From Polyangiaceae bacterium (GTDB lineage: Bacteria; Myxococcota_A; Polyangia; Polyangiales; Polyangiaceae), in NCBI GenBank assembly GCA_016712345.1, contig JADJRH010000001.1, positions 3,658,001 through 3,722,000 on the forward strand: a stretch of 64,000 nucleotides of DNA, read 5' to 3'. The position numbers and the translations under genes were made by a program. The notes under the pieces were generated by a model. It was given only the letters and a program-made list of their open reading frames with translations. It did not search any database and had not been told where the DNA came from. Below are positions 38,215-48,019 of the stretch, one piece after another (within the stretch, counting starts at the first letter, position 1; every line of letters begins with the position of its first letter).

Positions 38215-39429
38215 ATGGAACCGTTGGACGAAGAGCTGGAGGAGAGTGCGCTCGAACTGCCGAGCGAGCCCATGCAGCTCAACATGGGTCCGGCGCACCC
38301 GGCCATGCACGGCACAGTGCGAATTGTTCTTGAGCTGTCGGGCGAAACAATCACCAAAGCCGACGTGCAAATTGGCTATTTGCACCGCGGTTTTGAAAAA
38401 ATGTGTGAACGCGGCACGTGGACGCAGTGTTTCCCGTACGTTGACCGGCTCAACTACGTGTCGCCGATGCTCAACAACGTGGGCTTTGCGCTCGCTGTTG
38501 AGAAGATGTTGGGCGTCACCGTCCCTGAGCGCTGTCAGTACTACCGCGTGGCCCTCGGTGAACTTGCGCGCATCTGCGATCACCTGGTTTGCAACGGCGC
38601 CATGGCCATGGAACTCGGCGCGTTCACGCCGTTTCTTTATTGCGCCCGCGCTCGTGAAATCATTTGGGACATTTTTGAAGAAGAAACCGGCGCGCGCGTA
38701 ACGCACAGCTTTGGGCGCGTCGGTGGAATGGCTCGGCCGCCCACCGCCATGTTCAAAGACATGGTCCGATCGGGTCTTCCGCGCCTTCTGTTTATGGTGG
38801 GTGAAACTGAAAAGTTGCTCCTGAAAAACCGCATCTTCCTCGATCGACTTGAGGGTGTTGGGCGCGTCTCCAAAGAAACGGCGTTCGCGCTCGGTTGGAC
38901 GGGCCCCACACTTCGATCAACGGGCGCGGCGTACGACGTGCGGCGCGCGCATCCGTACCTTGTGTACGACCGCATGGAGTTTGATGTTCCGGTCGGCTCG
39001 GCGGGCGACAACTACGACCGGTTTATGTGCCGCCAAGAAGAAATTCGCCAAAGCGTGCGGATCTTGGAGCAGGTGCTCGATCAAATGCCCGACAGCGGGC
39101 CCGTCAACATTGACGATCCGCGCATTGTGCTGCCGCCCAAAGAAGAAGTGTACACAACGATTGAAGGCACAATTCAGCACTTCAAGATCGTGATGGAGGG
39201 CGTCAAAGTGCCCGCGGGCGAGTGTTATTCGTACACCGAGGCCGGCAACGGTGAACTCGGGTTTTACCTCGTGTCCGACGGCAGCGGCACGCCCTACCGC
39301 GTGCGCATCCGGCCCCCGTGTTTTGCTGCGGTGGCGGGCCTCCAGCAACTCATTGAAGGCGCCATGATCCCCGACGTGATCCCGACTTTCGGGTCGATGA
39401 ACATGATCGGCGGCGAGTGCGATCACTAG
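38215..39429 (+). CDS. nuoD: NADH-quinone oxidoreductase subunit D
   Basis: 404 residues, usual length. Quinone-site motifs NMGPAHPAMHG and GYLHRGFEK are near the N-terminus, GRVGGM in the middle, and the C-terminal PTFGSMNMIGGECDH ends with Asp and His. It forms the quinone-binding pocket with NuoB. A 55-bp gap precedes nuoG. Confidence 0.97.
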   Translation: MEPLDEELEESALELPSEPMQLNMGPAHPAMHGTVRIVLELSGETITKADVQIGYLHRGFEKMCERGTWTQCFPYVDRLNYVSPMLNNVGFALAVEKMLGVTVPERCQYYRVALGELARICDHLVCNGAMAMELGAFTPFLYCARAREIIWDIFEEETGARVTHSFGRVGGMARPPTAMFKDMVRSGLPRLLFMVGETEKLLLKNRIFLDRLEGVGRVSKETAFALGWTGPTLRSTGAAYDVRRAHPYLVYDRMEFDVPVGSAGDNYDRFMCRQEEIRQSVRILEQVLDQMPDSGPVNIDDPRIVLPPKEEVYTTIEGTIQHFKIVMEGVKVPAGECYSYTEAGNGELGFYLVSDGSGTPYRVRIRPPCFAAVAGLQQLIEGAMIPDVIPTFGSMNMIGGECDH

Positions 39430-39484
39430 ATCGCATGAGGCAATTGGAGATCTCTCAAGCACCCCTCTGACCCACAAAGATCCG

Positions 39485-41181
39485 ATGTCCAACCCCGCGC
39501 CGACAGCCCCGCCCAAGATGACCATCAAGCTCGATGGTCGCGAGATCCCGTTCGAAAAGGGCGACACAATCATTCGAGCCGCTCACAAAGCCGGGATCGA
39601 TATTCCGCACTACTGCTGGCATCCCGGCCTATCGGTGGCCGCCAACTGCCGCATGTGCCTTGTTGAAGTGCTGCCGCCTCCGGGGCGACCGGCAATGCAG
39701 CTCGACATTTTGCGCTGGGATCCGGCCAAAAAAGAATACGTGCCCCAAAAGAAGCCCAAGCTTCTGCCGGCGTGCCAGCAAGAGTGTACACCGGGGATGG
39801 AGATCCTCTCGGAGTCGAGCGCCCACGTGGATGAAGCGCGCGGCGCGGTGCAGGAGCTTTTGCTTCTCAACCACCCGGTCGATTGCCCTATCTGCGATCA
39901 AGCGGGTGAATGCCGCCTTCAAGATTATTGGCTTGAACATTCGCGGAAGAGCAAGCGAATGCACGAGGAGCCCATTCACAAGCCCAAAGGCCAGGTGTTT
40001 GGGCCCACCATTGTGTACGACGCCGAGCGATGTATCGTGTGTACACGTTGCGTCCGCGTTTCCGCCGAGATCGCAAAAGACCCTGTTTTGAGCATTCGTG
40101 AACGCGGCAACTTGGGCGAGGTGGTGGTCGCCCCCGGTCGCGAGTTGGATCACGACTACACGCTTATGACCGAACACGTGTGCCCTGTGGGCGCGCTCAC
40201 TTCGGCCGATTTCAGGTTTAAAGCGCGCGTGTGGTTTTTGCGCAGCGCTCGCACGATTTGCCAAGGGTGCGCCACAGGGTGCAACGCGTTCCTCGACTAC
40301 GATCCGCGCAACAACACGCCCTACAGGCATCGGCCGCGCGACAACCAAGAAGTCAACAAATATTGGATGTGCGACGAGGGCATGCTCTCGTACAAAAACG
40401 CCACTGAAAAGCGGCAGACCAGTGCGCTCGTGGGCGGCGACGATGCAACGCTCGCTGAAGCACTTTCGGCCGCCAAAGAACAGCTTCAAGGCCTTCGCGA
40501 CGACCCTGAGCGCGTTGCAGTCATCCTCTCCGCCGAGCACTCGGTGGAAGACAACTTTGCGATGCTCACGCTCGCGCGCACCTACGTGGGCGCAACCGAC
40601 TTTTTCGTGTCGGGCAAGCCGCTCGGGCGCGGTGACGCCATCCTGATGGCCGAGGACAAAATCCAAATACGCGCGGCGTGATGGCGCTTGTTTCGAGCGC
40701 GTCGGGTGACGGAAAAACCGCCACCATTCGGCCCATCGCAGACCTGCTTTCGGGCATTCAAAGCGGCAAATACGGGTTCGCCATCGGCCTCGGCGCCAAC
40801 GTCGAGGTCGATCCAAAAGAAGCGAAAAGCGCGCTCTCCAAGCTTCGCGGCTTCGTGATGATCGCGTCGCACGACGGCCCGCTGCCTCAAGCGGCACGCG
40901 TGGTGCTCCCAGCGTGCGCGTGGACCGAAGTTGAAGGCACCTACATCAATCAAAAAGGCATCGCTCAGGTGAGCGAAAAGGCACTCAAACCCATGGGTGA
41001 AACACGCCCCGGTTGGTCGCTTGTGGCCGACCTGGGGAAAGCCCTTGGGTACGCAACGGGCTGGCGAAAACTCGCCGACCTCCGAGCGTCCATGCCGGCT
41101 GAGGTGCTTGGTAAACGCCCAGCCGATGTACACACGGCCGAACCCGTCGCAGCCGCGGCGGCGGCGGCACCGGCAAGCTGA
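39485..41181 (+). CDS. nuoG: NADH-quinone oxidoreductase subunit G, frameshifted
   Basis: The first frame (398 residues) carries the [2Fe-2S] site (HYCWHPGLSVAANCRMC, LPACQQE), the His-ligated cluster (HPVDCPICDQAGEC) and [4Fe-4S] ligands (CIVCTRC, CPVGAL, CQGCATGC). It ends at a TGA 40679-40681. The second frame starts at 40681 and continues the molybdopterin-like domain (VVLPACAWTEVEGTYIN). One extra A in the run at 40658-40661 joins them as EDKNPNTRGVMALVSS, giving about 565 residues, a short NuoG. Disruption of a core subunit points to a consensus error. Confidence 0.9.
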
Positions 41182-41210
41182 CTCAACGTTTTGCGTAGCG
41201 CAGGTTCCTC

Positions 41211-42977
41211 ATGAGCTTGGTTGTCGTCGTTGTCGCCCTCGTAAAAATCATCATCATGGTGGGCTTTTTGCTCAACATGGCGGCCATTGCCACGTGGGCA
41301 GATCGTCGTCAGGGCGCCATGGTGCAAGACCGCGTGGGTCCCAACCGCGCTGTGGTGACGCTGCCTTCAATTGTGGTGCAGGCCCTCTTCGTGTTGCCGC
41401 CCGGCATCTTCGCCACGTTCGCCGGTTTCGCAGCCGTGAAAGGTGTACCCGCCGCCGGTGTGGCCGAGTCAACGCTCCTCGCGCTTCAAGCGTCGGTGTT
41501 TGTCACCTGGTTTAGCCTGATGGTTCTCTGCTTCGTGGTTCGGCGAAAGGGCGCCGCCAACGGTCTTGATGAGTTGGTTGCCTCGTGGACACCACGCTCC
41601 ATTCTCGTCACCGGCCTCGCATTCCACGTGGTCGCGTTTGTGGTTGTGAGCGGCATGCCGGCCGCGCAAATGCCCATGGCTTCGCGCGTTGCAAACGGGC
41701 TTCTCGCGCTGATCTTTGCCTGCGTCGGCATTTACTCCGCCGCCAAGGTTCCCGAGGGCAAAGTGGGCATTCGCCTCGCGGGTACACTTCACGCGATCGC
41801 CGACACCATCAAGATGATCTGGAAAGAAGATTTTGTTCCGCCCAAGGGCGACAAAATCCTCCACAGCCTCGCGCCGATTCTCTCGGTGTTTCCCGTTCTC
41901 GTTACGTGCGCCGTCATTCCGTTTGGTCGCACGCTCTGCTTCCGCGACTTGAACAACAACGGGTTTGACTTTGCCGACATCGGCTCGGTCATGCCCGCCA
42001 TGGGAAGCACATTTCAATGCCCCAAAGGCACGGCTGTTCCGCTTCAAATCGCAGATCTAAACGTTGGCATTCTGTACATCTTTGCGATGGCGGGCACCGG
42101 CGTGATCGGCGCGGCGATCGCGGGTTGGGCAAGTGATAACAAGTGGTCGCTCCTCGGCGGTCTTCGCGCGGCGAGCCAAATGGTCAGCTACGAAGTGGCC
42201 ATGGGCATTTCGCTCATCAGCCTGCTTCTGATCTACGGATCTGTTCGCCTCGGCCCGATGGTTGAGTGGCAGAGTACACATACATGGGGCATCTTCGTTC
42301 AGCCCGGCGCGTTCGTGTTGTTTCTGGTGGCTCTCCTGGCCGAGACAAAGCGCGTTCCGTTCGATCAACCAGAGGGTGAAAGCGAGATCGTTGCCGGTTA
42401 CTTCGTTGAGTACTCCGGCATGAAGTGGGGCATGTTCATGACGGGTGAATATGTGGAGGTCATCACCTCCAGCATTCTCCTCGTCACGCTGTTTTTCGGC
42501 GGATACGCGCTGCCCTTCCTCGATCCCGATGGCATTCGCGTGGCCTTCGGCGACAACGTTCTTTTCACCTACAAGATGAATCACGTGGCCGTGGTTGTGA
42601 TCAGCGCGATCGCGTTTTTCACCAAGGTCATCGTCATGGCGTGGGCCCAGGTGTTCATTCGCTGGACGCTGCCGCGTTTCCGTTACGACCAACTCATGAA
42701 GCTTGGTTGGACGCGCCTCTTGCCGCTCGCTCTCGGCAACATGCTCGTCACCGCAATCGTGGTGCTCGCGGTCAACGGACACGCCGACATAGAAGGGGCG
42801 CTCGCACTGGTTGCCGACGTGACGCAGGCGCTCATCGCGCTGGGCATGCTCGCGGCCGTTCTCGCCTTCTTCTTCGGCATTGTTGAACCTGTGAAGCGCC
42901 AAAAAGTTCTGCTCTCAACCGCTCAAAAATTTGCCGCCGCCGCGGGCGGTGTACGCATGGCCCCTCGTCAGGCCTAA
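41211..42977 (+). CDS. nuoH: NADH-quinone oxidoreductase subunit H, unusually long
   Basis: 588 residues against roughly 325-400 in most families. The first helix and DRVGPNRA are normal. About 140 residues with three or four extra hydrophobic segments are then inserted (about 47-188) before GTLHAIADTIKMIWKEDFVP. A second insertion (about 237-285) holds CFRDLNNNGFDFADIGS. The rest is canonical: AETKRVPFDQPEGESEIVAGYFVEYSGMKW. It links the quinone site to the membrane arm. A 3' tail is Ala/Gly-rich. Confidence 0.92.
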   Translation: MSLVVVVVALVKIIIMVGFLLNMAAIATWADRRQGAMVQDRVGPNRAVVTLPSIVVQALFVLPPGIFATFAGFAAVKGVPAAGVAESTLLALQASVFVTWFSLMVLCFVVRRKGAANGLDELVASWTPRSILVTGLAFHVVAFVVVSGMPAAQMPMASRVANGLLALIFACVGIYSAAKVPEGKVGIRLAGTLHAIADTIKMIWKEDFVPPKGDKILHSLAPILSVFPVLVTCAVIPFGRTLCFRDLNNNGFDFADIGSVMPAMGSTFQCPKGTAVPLQIADLNVGILYIFAMAGTGVIGAAIAGWASDNKWSLLGGLRAASQMVSYEVAMGISLISLLLIYGSVRLGPMVEWQSTHTWGIFVQPGAFVLFLVALLAETKRVPFDQPEGESEIVAGYFVEYSGMKWGMFMTGEYVEVITSSILLVTLFFGGYALPFLDPDGIRVAFGDNVLFTYKMNHVAVVVISAIAFFTKVIVMAWAQVFIRWTLPRFRYDQLMKLGWTRLLPLALGNMLVTAIVVLAVNGHADIEGALALVADVTQALIALGMLAAVLAFFFGIVEPVKRQKVLLSTAQKFAAAAGGVRMAPRQA

Positions 42978-42997
42978 GTTCATCGGAGCCCAAAGAC

Positions 42998-43669
42998 ATG
43001 GCTGCAAAAACGCAAAGCACTCCCTGGACGAAACCCGCCGGAAAGCCCACGGCCGGAAAAGTTGTTCCGCGACCGGCTCGCACGGCCCAAGTTCAGGCGT
43101 ATTTGCCCGAGTTCTTCAAAGGCCTCGGGCTCACAATGCGGCACTTCTTCAAGAACACCAAAGAGATGATGCTCGGCCAAAAAGCCGACCCTGTTCTTGA
43201 GTCGCTCAGTGAAGGCATCACCACCATCATGTACCCCGAAGAAAAGCGCCCCTACCCCGAGCGCTTTCGAGGTGTACACAGGCTCACTCTGCGCGACGAC
43301 GGTTCACCCCGTTGCGTCGCATGCCTCTGTTGCTCCACCGCGTGCCCCGCGCAGTGCATCCATATCGAACCGGCCGAGTACCCTGTGGGCGACGCCCGCC
43401 GCGGCTACGAGCGTTTCCCCGGCTCTTTCGTGATCGACGAGCTGCGCTGCGTTTTCTGCGGTTTCTGCGTTGAAGCGTGCCCGTGTGACGCCATTCGCAT
43501 GGACACCGGGCACCACCCCGTCCCGTACGACTCGCGCGATCAATTCATTTACAAAAAAGAATTGCTCATGACGTTCACCGGACGCGACGGAGAACGCCTC
43601 ACCGAAAACCCGCGCCATGAGCCGGGCGATCCAAGCCATCCGGGCATTTCCCGCGACCAGCATCATTGA
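42998..43669 (+). CDS. nuoI: NADH-quinone oxidoreductase subunit I
   Basis: 223 residues. Two [4Fe-4S] motifs: CVACLCCSTACP and CVFCGFCVEACP, for clusters N6a and N6b. The N-terminal 45 residues are a basic extension. Ends three bases before gatB. The operon shown lacks nuoE and nuoF and the antiporter-like subunits J-N, which must lie elsewhere. Confidence 0.95.
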   Translation: MAAKTQSTPWTKPAGKPTAGKVVPRPARTAQVQAYLPEFFKGLGLTMRHFFKNTKEMMLGQKADPVLESLSEGITTIMYPEEKRPYPERFRGVHRLTLRDDGSPRCVACLCCSTACPAQCIHIEPAEYPVGDARRGYERFPGSFVIDELRCVFCGFCVEACPCDAIRMDTGHHPVPYDSRDQFIYKKELLMTFTGRDGERLTENPRHEPGDPSHPGISRDQHH

Positions 43670-43672
43670 GAC

Positions 43673-45115
43673 ATGACTGCGTACAGCGACTACGAGCCGG
43701 TGATCGGCCTCGAAGTGCATGTGCAGCTTCTCACGCACACCAAGCTCTTCTGCGGCTGCTCCACAAGCTTCGGTGACCCGCCCAACACCCACACCTGCCC
43801 GGTGTGCCTGGGCCTTCCGGGTGCGCTCCCCGTTCTCAACGCTGAAGCGCTTCGAATGGCGGTGCGCGCGTCGCTCGCGCTCGGCTGCACCATTGCCGAA
43901 AAGAGCATTTTCGCCCGCAAAAACTACTTTTATCCAGATCTCCCCAAGGGCTACCAAATCAGCCAATACGACGCGCCGCTCGCTGAACACGGCGCTCTCG
44001 ACGTGGAGATCGATGGGTACACACGGCGCGCCAACATCCGCCGCATCCACATTGAAGAAGACGCCGGCAAAAGTGTACACGGCGCCGCCGGCTCATCCAT
44101 TGTCGACCTCAATCGCGCCGGCACCCCGCTGATCGAAATTGTGGGCGACCCCGATCTGCGTTCGCCCGCTGAAGCGGCTGAATATCTCAAACGCCTGCGC
44201 GAAACCCTCATCTACCTCGGCGCCAACGACGGCAATCTCGAACAGGGCAGCTTTCGCTGCGACGCCAACGTTTCGGTTCGAAAACGCGGCGCAACCGCGC
44301 TCGGCACTCGGACCGAACTGAAAAACATCACCTCCTTTAAGTTCGTCGCCGACGCGATCGACGGCGAGATCCACCGCCAAATCCGCGTGATCGAACGCGG
44401 TGAACGTGTACGCATGGAAACGCGCGGCTACAACGCCGACAAACGCGAAACGTTCAGCATGCGCGACAAAGAAAACGACGCCGGCTACCGCTACTTCCCC
44501 GAGCCGGATTTACCGCCTCTTTTGGTTTCGCAAGAGTACACATCAAACGTCCGCGCCGACCTCCCTGAGTTGCCCGCGCAAAAACGTGCGCGCTACGCGT
44601 CAGAATTGGGCCTCACCCCATACGCCGCAGGTGTACTCACCGCCCATCCCGCCGTGGCCGCTTTTTTTGAAGCGACCCTCGCGCTCGCGGGCGACCCCGT
44701 CAAAACCTCCAACTTCATCCAGGCAGAAGTGCTGCGCGACGTGCGTACCACCGGCCTCACCGCCGACCTCCCCGTCACCGCCGCTCAAGTTGCCGACCTT
44801 TTGCGCCTCGCGGCCGACGGAACCATCAGCGGCAAACAAGCCAAAGAAGTGTACACACTCATGGCCGGCACCCAGCAAATGCCCGCGGATATTGTGCGCG
44901 AACGCAACATGGCCGTGCTCCGCGACGAAGCCGCCATCGTTGCCCTTGCCGAAAAAATCCTCGCTGCAAACCCCAAACAAGTGGCGGCGTACCTCGCCGG
45001 CAAAACCGCTCTCCTCGGCTTTTTTGTGGGCCAACTCATGAAAGAAACCAAAGGCAGCGCAAGCCCCGACATCGTGAACAGCGTGTTGGTTCGGCTCCTT
45101 CAGCACCCTTCCTGA
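43673..45115 (+). CDS. gatB: Asp-tRNA(Asn)/Glu-tRNA(Gln) amidotransferase subunit B
   Basis: 480 residues, usual length. Signature YEPVIGLEVHVQL, CPVCLGLPGALPVLN and KNYFYPDLPKGYQISQY at the N-terminus, and a YqeY-like helical tail (GKQAKEVYTLMAG). It transamidates misacylated Glu-tRNA(Gln) or Asp-tRNA(Asn). Its place at the end of the nuo genes is unusual; the three-base gap suggests co-transcription. gatA and gatC are not in the window. Confidence 0.97.
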   Translation: MTAYSDYEPVIGLEVHVQLLTHTKLFCGCSTSFGDPPNTHTCPVCLGLPGALPVLNAEALRMAVRASLALGCTIAEKSIFARKNYFYPDLPKGYQISQYDAPLAEHGALDVEIDGYTRRANIRRIHIEEDAGKSVHGAAGSSIVDLNRAGTPLIEIVGDPDLRSPAEAAEYLKRLRETLIYLGANDGNLEQGSFRCDANVSVRKRGATALGTRTELKNITSFKFVADAIDGEIHRQIRVIERGERVRMETRGYNADKRETFSMRDKENDAGYRYFPEPDLPPLLVSQEYTSNVRADLPELPAQKRARYASELGLTPYAAGVLTAHPAVAAFFEATLALAGDPVKTSNFIQAEVLRDVRTTGLTADLPVTAAQVADLLRLAADGTISGKQAKEVYTLMAGTQQMPADIVRERNMAVLRDEAAIVALAEKILAANPKQVAAYLAGKTALLGFFVGQLMKETKGSASPDIVNSVLVRLLQHPS

Positions 45116-45269
45116 CCGCGGCTCAATCCCCTTATTTTCAACGCGTTTCGCTGCGGCGGGCCGCGGTTTCACGCAAGCTCCCTGTCGAACGTGGTTGCCG
45201 TGCGGGCACGGGTCAAATAGGACTGCGAACACACACGGTCGGCGCGGCGACCGAGAAGGAGTTTGCGAC

Positions 45270-46103
45270 ATGCAAGGTGGCTACGGCGGCGGCTATGGTG
45301 GACCTCCCGGTGGTGGCGGTGGAGGCTGGGGGCCCCCTGGCGGCGCACCACCCCCTGGTGGCGGATTCGGCGGCCCGCCTGCAGGAGCACCTCCCGGCGG
45401 TGGATTCGGTGGCCCGCCCGGCGGCGCACCTCCCGGCGGCGCACCTCCCGGCGGTGGTTACGGCGCACCTCCCGGCGGTGGATTCGGCGGCCCGCCCGGC
45501 GGCGCACCTCCCGGCGGCGGCTACGGAGCACCCCCCGGCGGAGCACCCGGCGGTTGGGCTCCTCCGCCTCAAGGCGGCCCGCCCGGCATGGGCTACGGCG
45601 GCCCGCCCGGCGGTGGATTTGGCGCGGGTCCGCAAGGCCCGGCGCCCACCGGTGCCAATCGGTTTTTCAAAACCGCGGCCATCGGCGGCGCCATCGGCGG
45701 TGTTCTCTCGTCGATTCCGCTCCTCAACATGCTCAATTGCTGCTTCTGCCTGCTCTGCATGGCCGGCTCGATCATCGGCGTGCAGATGTACCTCAAAGAA
45801 AATCCGCAGGAGCAACTCAACAACGGTGACGCGGCCACTTCCGGCGCGATCTCCGGCGTGGTGACCGGGCTCATCGCCGGCATCCTCGGATTGATCATCA
45901 ACCTCATCACCGGCGGCGCCAACATGGCCGCTCTCAAGTCGCTGCCCCCCGACGTGGCTCGCAACATGGGCCCCCTTCTCGCCGGTGGCATTGTCGGCGG
46001 TCTCATCGTGCTCGTCGTCGGAACCATCTTCTACACCGCGTTCGGCGCCCTCGGCGGCGTGCTCGGCATGACCCTCTTCTTCAAGGATCGCGCTCGCAAA
46101 TAA
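45270..46103 (+). CDS. Gly/Pro-rich membrane protein
   Basis: 277 residues. GAAGGAG about nine bases upstream supports ATG 45270. The first 125 residues are repeats of Gly, Pro and Ala (units such as GGFGGPPGGAPPGG), probably disordered. The C-terminal half holds four hydrophobic helices (AIGGAIGGVLSSIPLL, CCFCLLCMAGSIIGV, VVTGLIAGILGLIINLI, GGIVGGLIVLVVGTIFY). Family not recognised. DNA repeats in the 5' half could be unstable. Confidence 0.72.
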   Translation: MQGGYGGGYGGPPGGGGGGWGPPGGAPPPGGGFGGPPAGAPPGGGFGGPPGGAPPGGAPPGGGYGAPPGGGFGGPPGGAPPGGGYGAPPGGAPGGWAPPPQGGPPGMGYGGPPGGGFGAGPQGPAPTGANRFFKTAAIGGAIGGVLSSIPLLNMLNCCFCLLCMAGSIIGVQMYLKENPQEQLNNGDAATSGAISGVVTGLIAGILGLIINLITGGANMAALKSLPPDVARNMGPLLAGGIVGGLIVLVVGTIFYTAFGALGGVLGMTLFFKDRARK

Positions 46104-46307
46104 GCGCTTGCCGCGGCTCAACACATCGCGTTCGCCCAGTCACCGCGTCGCGCATTGTTCGTAAGTTCATCGGCAATGTGTACACACAGGCTCACGGGTT
46201 CGTCGGCTTGGGTGTACACATCGTCCGGTGAATTGGGTAACTGGTAAACGCGCCGGGATCGTGCCGCGCTTCACCTTCCCCTCAAGCCACCGCCAAAGTC
46301 CACTGTC

Positions 46308-47090
46308 ATGTCCGTGATCGATCCCCTTCGTTTGCCTGCGCGCGCCGCGCTTTTTGCCGGATCCACCGCCGCGATGTACACAGCGTTTGAGGCCCACGCC
46401 GCCGTCGCCGGAGCCGCATCGCGCGACGAAATCCTCCGCAAATGGGTCGTTCAATACGGCCGCGTACAACTCAAAATCTTCGGCTTCAACGTGCACGGCC
46501 AAGGCCCCCACCTGAGCGAAGGCCATGCGTACCCCGGTCGCAACGCCCAGGGCAAAGGCCGCCTCTTCGTGATGAATCACCGGTCCGCTCTCGACATCCT
46601 CGTCGCCCTCGCTTTCCTCGACGCTCGCATTGTCAGCCGCGGCGATCTCGCCAAGTGGCCCGTCGTCGGCTACCTCGCCAAACGCATCGGCACGCTCTTC
46701 GTCGATCGCGAAAGCACCGTCAGCGGCGCGCGCGTCGCCGGAGCCATGGTCAAAGCCGTTGAAGCGGGCCGCGGCGTCCTTGTCTTTCCCGAAGGAACCA
46801 CCTTCTCCGGCGACGAAGTGCGCCCGTTTCGGCCCGGCGCATTTGTCGTTGCCAAACGCACCGGCGCCGAGCTTGTCCCCGTAGGCATTGCGTACGCCGA
46901 CGAACACGCCACCTTCGGCAACGAAACGTTCGGAGCGCACATGAAACGCGTCGCGGGTGAACCCAAAACGCGCGCCGCTCTCGTTGTGGGTGAACCTATC
47001 CCTGTGGCCGATCGCGATGCCCCCGCCCTCCAAGCCGAAGCGCACGCGCAGATTCAGTCGCTTGTGTACACAGCCCGCAAGTCGCTCTAG
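46308..47090 (+). CDS. 1-acyl-glycerol-3-phosphate acyltransferase-like (PlsC family)
   Basis: 260 residues. Acyltransferase motifs: MNHRSALDI (Hx4D), FVDRES and FPEGTTF. Likely acylates lysophosphatidic acid or a related lipid at the membrane. Two GTGTACAC palindromes (46178, 46212) lie upstream and one (47064) in the last codons. The stop codon TAG (47088-47090) lies in the CTAG border of palindromic element B, so the insertion fixes where this protein ends. Confidence 0.88.
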   Translation: MSVIDPLRLPARAALFAGSTAAMYTAFEAHAAVAGAASRDEILRKWVVQYGRVQLKIFGFNVHGQGPHLSEGHAYPGRNAQGKGRLFVMNHRSALDILVALAFLDARIVSRGDLAKWPVVGYLAKRIGTLFVDRESTVSGARVAGAMVKAVEAGRGVLVFPEGTTFSGDEVRPFRPGAFVVAKRTGAELVPVGIAYADEHATFGNETFGAHMKRVAGEPKTRAALVVGEPIPVADRDAPALQAEAHAQIQSLVYTARKSL

Positions 47091-47290
47091 TGCACCGATT
47101 CCGTAGAACTGATGGGTTCAGATGAATTGCAGCAAGGGTTCGTTGCTTTATCAACTCGGTGCACTAGGGCCGCGCCTGCGCGGCCGGGGTGTGGGGCGAA
47201 TGCCCCACGGAAACAAAACTAGTACCGCGATTTCGAGCGCTGCGAAGCAGCGGCAATCAACCCATCGGGTTGATTGAATCGCGGTACTAG
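47087..47290. mobile_element. 204-bp composite palindromic element, copy B (inverted)
   Basis: Reverse orientation of copy A at 23911-24114: the 81-bp unit 47087-47167, the linker 47168-47218 and the 72-bp unit 47219-47290. Only one base differs, in the outer arm of the 81-bp unit. The left CTAG overlaps the acyltransferase stop codon. After its right end, 47299-47352 resembles the decayed repeat at 7700-7755. Confidence 0.85.
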
Positions 47291-47541
47291 TCCCAAATCT
47301 CACGTTTTCGTCTTGGCCGCTGTCGCCACAGCACTCCATGCAGAGAACCTGAAGCGCCAACTCCAGCGCCGCCCAAAAATTCTGCCCAAGCGAACGACGC
47401 CCCGCGTGTCGTACGAAATGAGTCCAGCGCGCGTTGCGCTTCGTCGCGAGTAGGCGCCGCAGGTCTCACAGGGTTGACCGACGGAGTTCGGTGCGTGGCT
47501 CGTGCCGGGGCATTGGGCCTCGGCACGCGAAGGAGACGACC

Positions 47542-47802
47542 ATGAAGAAGATGCTCACGATCGCGAGCGTATTTGTTTCGTTATTGGTGGCGGCACCGGC
47601 TTTGGCCGACGAAACCACCGTGAAAGACGCCAAGTCCGACAAGAACTATGGGTACACATTCGAGGACGACCCGCTTCAATCGGGCGTCGCCGGCACCACC
47701 GGCTTCGTTCTCAAAGTGCGCCCCAAAGGCTTCCGAACCGTGCTCCTGAGGCCGCGAACCACGTTCGTTTCCGAAATGCTCAAATCGGTCGAAGCGCTGT
47801 AA
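47542..47802 (+). CDS. small secreted protein
   Basis: 86 residues from ATG 47542 with AAGGAG eight bases upstream. A clear signal peptide (KKMLTIASVFVSLLVAAPALA) precedes a 60-residue mature chain with DDPLQSGVAG and KVRPKGFRTVLLRPRTTFVSEMLKSVEAL. No family recognised. The mature part is basic, so nucleic-acid or envelope binding is possible but not shown. Confidence 0.7.
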   Translation: MKKMLTIASVFVSLLVAAPALADETTVKDAKSDKNYGYTFEDDPLQSGVAGTTGFVLKVRPKGFRTVLLRPRTTFVSEMLKSVEAL

Positions 47803-48019
47803 ATCCCGCCTCGTTTAAACGGCGCGCCGTTGTGTACTCATCAGCGCGCAGAGATCTTTCACTCCCCACACTTGCTGCCCACCCCGGCGCGCGGCACGCC
47901 GCGCGCCCCCCTCCCAACTGCGGATGCTCGCTGCGCTCGCCCCGCAGGGGCGGGGCGCCCGACGATCACGTGGAAGACCGGCCAGGACTGACGAGGCCTT
48001 CGGGTGTACACTCCGGTGG

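Noticed and set aside
37675..38706. 343-residue minus-strand frame opposite nuoC and nuoD
   Set aside because: Shadow of two certain genes; no recognisable domain.
39629..40897. Long minus-strand open frame opposite nuoG
   Set aside because: nuoG motifs are certain on the plus strand, and this frame also crosses the nuoG frameshift.
45213..46124. Minus-strand frame opposite the Gly/Pro-rich gene
   Set aside because: It arises from G/C-rich repeats; the plus-strand gene has a ribosome binding site and membrane helices.
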